DNA of 64,000 nucleotides from NCBI GenBank assembly GCA_023639215.1, contig CP097899.1:999501-1063500 (forward strand), read 5' to 3'. A program made the translations under genes and the position numbers. Shown here piece after piece: positions 63,301 to 64,000 of this stretch. Origin of the DNA: Candidatus Pristimantibacillus lignocellulolyticus (GTDB lineage Bacteria > Bacillota > Bacilli > Paenibacillales > Paenibacillaceae). Every line of letters begins with the position of its first letter. Position 1 is the first letter of the stretch. Under the pieces are notes generated by a model that had not been told where the DNA came from, did not search any database, and worked only from the letters and a program-made list of their open reading frames with translations.

Positions 63301-64000
63301 CTACTTCCATTTAAAGAATTTGAACGCCCCAACCAAACTAATAACAGTACAAACAGCTAGTATCAACAGGGGAATTGCCATTCCTGCCGTGGCTCCACCT
63401 GTAGTCACCATTTTTAATAAATGAATACCATGTGCCAATGGTAGTATATCCATTACCCATTGAACGAAGCGCGGCATCACTTCATATGGTATCGTCGCAC
63501 CTGAGAACAACAACATCGTAAAGTAAGCGATAGAACTCCACATATTCGCTGCTTTTTGATTCGGTACGACACTACCTATGAAAATACCGATACTATACAT
63601 AGCTAATATAACAAAAGCATATACAATCAAAAACATAAACCAGGAGCCTGCTAATCGATAATCAAAAAGTAAATAATACACCAATGTAACACCTATAAAT
63701 GAAACAAGGGCAGAAGAAAGCTGAATTAGACCTTGCGCAAATAATATCTGTAAAGGCGATACTGGCGTCACTTGGAATCGTTTCAGAATGCCTCGGTGTC
63801 GATAATCAGCAATGGTTAATGGTAAACCCATTACCCCCGTTGCAAGTACGCCAATAGTTATAACAGCCGCATAAGATAATTCAAAGTTTGAAGAACCTGC
63901 CGATGCATCTTTACTAAGCAAGTAGCCAAACAGGGCTGCCAAAATAATCGGAAAACATATCCCGAATATTAATATATCAATACCTTTCCATACTAGCTTA
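63301..64000 (-). CDS. ABC-2 family permease, 5' end outside window
   Basis: The frame is open to the window edge (about 233 residues visible; the visible part begins KLVWKGIDILIFGICFP). Five to six TM segments and the ABC-2 core (ADYRHRGILKRFQVTPVSPLQILFAQ, FSGATIPYEVMP). This layout is typical of drug- or lipid-type ABC-2 exporters. The ATPase gene is expected just outside the window. Operon with the dual-MerR gene. Confidence 0.88.
   Translation of the reverse strand, partial: KLVWKGIDILIFGICFPIILAALFGYLLSKDASAGSSNFELSYAAVITIGVLATGVMGLPLTIADYRHRGILKRFQVTPVSPLQILFAQGLIQLSSALVSFIGVTLVYYLLFDYRLAGSWFMFLIVYAFVILAMYSIGIFIGSVVPNQKAANMWSSIAYFTMLLFSGATIPYEVMPRFVQWVMDILPLAHGIHLLKMVTTGGATAGMAIPLLILAVCTVISLVGAFKFFKWK

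Noticed and set aside
1..64000. Transposons, prophage or CRISPR
   Set aside because: I saw no transposase, integrase or phage structural genes, and no regularly spaced repeats with spacers.

Overview
The window looks like a chromosomal segment of a low-GC, endospore-forming Gram-positive bacterium of the Paenibacillus type. This is inferred from S-layer-homology (SLH) surface proteins, paired YesM/YesN-like two-component genes with carbohydrate ABC transporters, a CotB-like spore coat protein, YtrA-type GntR regulators, strong AGGAGG ribosome sites and frequent TTG/GTG starts. I saw no phage, transposase, CRISPR array or rRNA.

Layout. 1-3273: 3' truncated, SLH-anchored family-10-like glycoside hydrolase (minus). 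3.7-6.6 kb: two drug-efflux MFS genes, then a DoxX-like gene remnant behind an operator-filled promoter. 7.0-9.4 kb: queuosine-precursor transporter under a preQ1 riboswitch, and an Na+-dependent amino-acid symporter. 9.6-20.6 kb: carbohydrate region with a LacI regulator and divergent GH3 glucosidase, two ABC permeases, and a divergent YesM/YesN-like pair with a large solute-binding lipoprotein. 20.7-25.2 kb: a five-gene operon of an AAA+ ATPase and four unrecognised proteins that share short N- or C-terminal motifs. 25.5-29.6 kb: DUF5808-like membrane protein with a GntR regulator, an amino-acid permease behind a single-aptamer glycine riboswitch, and a His-rich small protein behind a twin-operator promoter. 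29.7-34.2 kb: LacI regulator (apparent ATT start) and a complete sugar ABC operon. 34.5-36.9 kb: small genes, CotB-like coat protein, NAD-dependent epimerase with a Crp/Fnr-like site. 37.3-41.6 kb: AcoR-like GAF-PAS-GGDEF-EAL protein followed by a ThDP enzyme and a carboxymuconolactone-decarboxylase-family protein. 41.7-46.2 kb: alanine dehydrogenase, an SDR and a butanediol-dehydrogenase-like enzyme with a divergent LysR gene. 46.4-51.7 kb: YtrA-like ABC operon, zinc-ribbon protein, prolyl 4-hydroxylase-like enzyme and membrane proteins. 51.9-58.0 kb: a roughly 1939-residue SLH protein under a cobalamin riboswitch. 58.1-64.0 kb: serine hydrolase, EamA transporter remnant, a double polyprenyl synthase, and a dual-HTH MerR gene with an ABC-2 permease cut by the window edge.

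Most notable: (1) the cobalamin-riboswitch-controlled surface protein combines DUF4430 domains with an alpha/alpha-barrel region, the same pairing of folds as animal intrinsic factor/transcobalamin, suggesting an S-layer-bound corrinoid-capture protein; (2) the AAA+ operon, where four of five products end in a basic-hydrophobic tail and two begin with RPIIGT, which looks like an uncharacterised multi-protein assembly; (3) an AcoR-like sensor fused to c-di-GMP enzymes beside a ThDP enzyme; (4) a polyprenyl synthase whose N-terminal half also carries paired aspartate-rich motifs. All functions are inferred by reading the sequence; no database search was run.
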